Below, in pieces: positions 4,941-5,710 of a stretch of 5,710 nucleotides of DNA. The notes below the pieces were generated by a model. It had not been told where the DNA came from. It was given only the letters and a program-made list of their open reading frames with translations, and searched no databases. Each line of letters begins with the position of its first letter. Within the stretch, counting starts at the first letter, position 1. A program made the translations under genes and the position numbers. The DNA comes from Coraliomargarita sp. CAG:312 (lineage in GTDB: Bacteria > Verrucomicrobiota > Verrucomicrobiia > Opitutales > Intestinicryptomonadaceae): NCBI GenBank assembly GCA_000438015.1, contig FR901558.1, forward strand, positions 1 through 5,710, read 5' to 3'.

Positions 4941-5710
4941 ATATGTACCTGAGATTTTGTACTTTCTGGCAAAGCATTAAAAAGTCCATTGACATTCCCG
5001 TGGCTTGCGGAACTGCTGTAATTATTAACGTTTGGATCATCTACGGGGCCCCATTGCCCGCCAATATCCGCAATAAAATCGCTAACCCCATAATTATTGG
5101 GATTTGAATATACATTATCCCAATTCGCAACGTTATTAGGCTTCGAAACATCGAATGTAAAATGGCTAACAGGATCAAGCGTAACTAGGTTATCTATTGT
5201 ATAATTTGAATCTCTTGCCACTAAATATGCCGTATCTCCACCGTAGCTATGTCCCACTAAATTTATCGGCTCATCTGGATTGGCTTGTTTTGTTGCAGCT
5301 ATATCTGCCATGATATCATCGTACTGATCCCATGAGTAGGGAGTTTGTCCACCTGTCAAGGATGATCCACAATAAGGACAGGTCGCGGTTTGCATAGGTC
5401 CTCCGAATGTATGTTCTCCTGCACCACCGATATAATACGTTTTTAGCCCTAAAGGATCTAGTCCCATTGTAGGAATAACTGCATAAAATTGTGCATTTAT
5501 TCCGTCTGGATAACCTGACGGATCCATACTTCTCCATCTCTTTATTTCCGGGTCGTATGTTCGATTGGGGAATACATACGCCTGCAAGTCTTCGTCGTAG
5601 GGTTTGCCGGTAAAGCGCGCGGAGCGGTCTTTTTGGATGCTTCCTTCGCCAAATATTGTTGTGTCTTGGTAGTCCTTTACAAGATTTCCCTTGGTATCCA
5701 TACTCCATAG
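4928..5710 (-). CDS. Rhs-family toxin, C-terminal part, with alpha/beta-hydrolase tip
   Basis: The frame is open to the right edge, so this is the 3' end of a larger rhs gene; residues are counted from the methionine at 5701. Residues 1-86 are Rhs core end: YDEDLQAYVFP, RWRSMDPSGYPDG, NAQFYA and the closing LDPLGL (81-86), after which Rhs proteins carry variable toxin tips. The tip (87-257) begins KTYYIGGAGEHTF and has the nucleophile elbow NLVGHSYGG (proposed S152), LVTLDPVSH (proposed acid D176) and SASHGNV (proposed H234). This order is that of a serine alpha/beta hydrolase, so a lipase or esterase acting on membrane lipids of a target cell is plausible; substrate and delivery route are not shown. 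A single CPYC pair (108-111) in the lid-like region has no partner pair. The stop overlaps the start of the putative immunity lipoprotein. No secretion genes lie in the window. Confidence 0.85.
   Translation of the reverse strand, partial: LWSMDTKGNLVKDYQDTTIFGEGSIQKDRSARFTGKPYDEDLQAYVFPNRTYDPEIKRWRSMDPSGYPDGINAQFYAVIPTMGLDPLGLKTYYIGGAGEHTFGGPMQTATCPYCGSSLTGGQTPYSWDQYDDIMADIAATKQANPDEPINLVGHSYGGDTAYLVARDSNYTIDNLVTLDPVSHFTFDVSKPNNVANWDNVYSNPNNYGVSDFIADIGGQWGPVDDPNVNNYSSSASHGNVNGLFNALPESTKSQVHICEQ
5569..5710 (-). repeat. Rhs core direct repeat, copy in the main rhs gene
   Basis: This is the partner of 4261-4402, ungapped and about 92 percent identical over the 142 bases visible. It reaches the window edge, so the true repeat may be longer. 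The two copies lie in the same orientation, 1308 bases apart, and flank the hydrolase tip and its lipoprotein gene. Confidence 0.9.

Overview
The window looks like a piece of accessory chromosome from a bacterium of the Planctomycetes-Verrucomicrobia-Lentisphaerae (PVC) group, or a close relative. The main support is an Hanks-type Ser/Thr kinase with the 'ADIGL' variant of the DFG motif, paired with a separate ECF-like sigma factor, a combination I associate with that group. The assignment is an inference from protein style only; there is no rRNA or other phylogenetic marker here. Base composition is moderate to AT-rich.

Left part (1-832). A large imperfect hairpin (21-83) is followed by a GC-richer non-coding stretch. 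Then come three very small minus-strand reading frames: a 36-residue lipoprotein-like peptide (548-658), a 25-residue frame behind a good ribosome binding site (466-543), and a 53-residue secreted cysteine-rich peptide (240-401). About 170 bases of AT-rich intergenic DNA separate them from the divergent kinase operon.

Centre (833-about 3980, plus strand). This is an operon for signal transduction across the membrane: a kinase with one membrane segment and a large outer domain, then an ECF-type sigma factor 36 bases downstream. Two short membrane-protein genes follow, and both look broken. The third gene appears split by an extra T at 3478 and by a 22-base tandem duplication at 3571-3614. Removing both gives one 137-codon frame that stops 5 bases before the fourth gene. 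The fourth gene has an in-frame TAA after codon 25. The receptor kinase and sigma factor are intact while the distal genes decay.

Right part (3969-5710, minus strand, convergent with the operon). This is a polymorphic-toxin module. The 3' end of an rhs gene enters from the right edge and carries a C-terminal alpha/beta-hydrolase (lipase/esterase-like) tip with a GHSYGG nucleophile elbow. It overlaps by 13 bases a lipoprotein gene, the likely immunity protein. Directly behind that lies an orphan, 5'-truncated second rhs end with a different tip, broken by a one-base frameshift. The two rhs segments share 142 ungapped bases at about 92 percent identity. This layout (complete toxin, immunity gene, displaced older tip) is the classical signature of toxin-tip replacement in Rhs loci.
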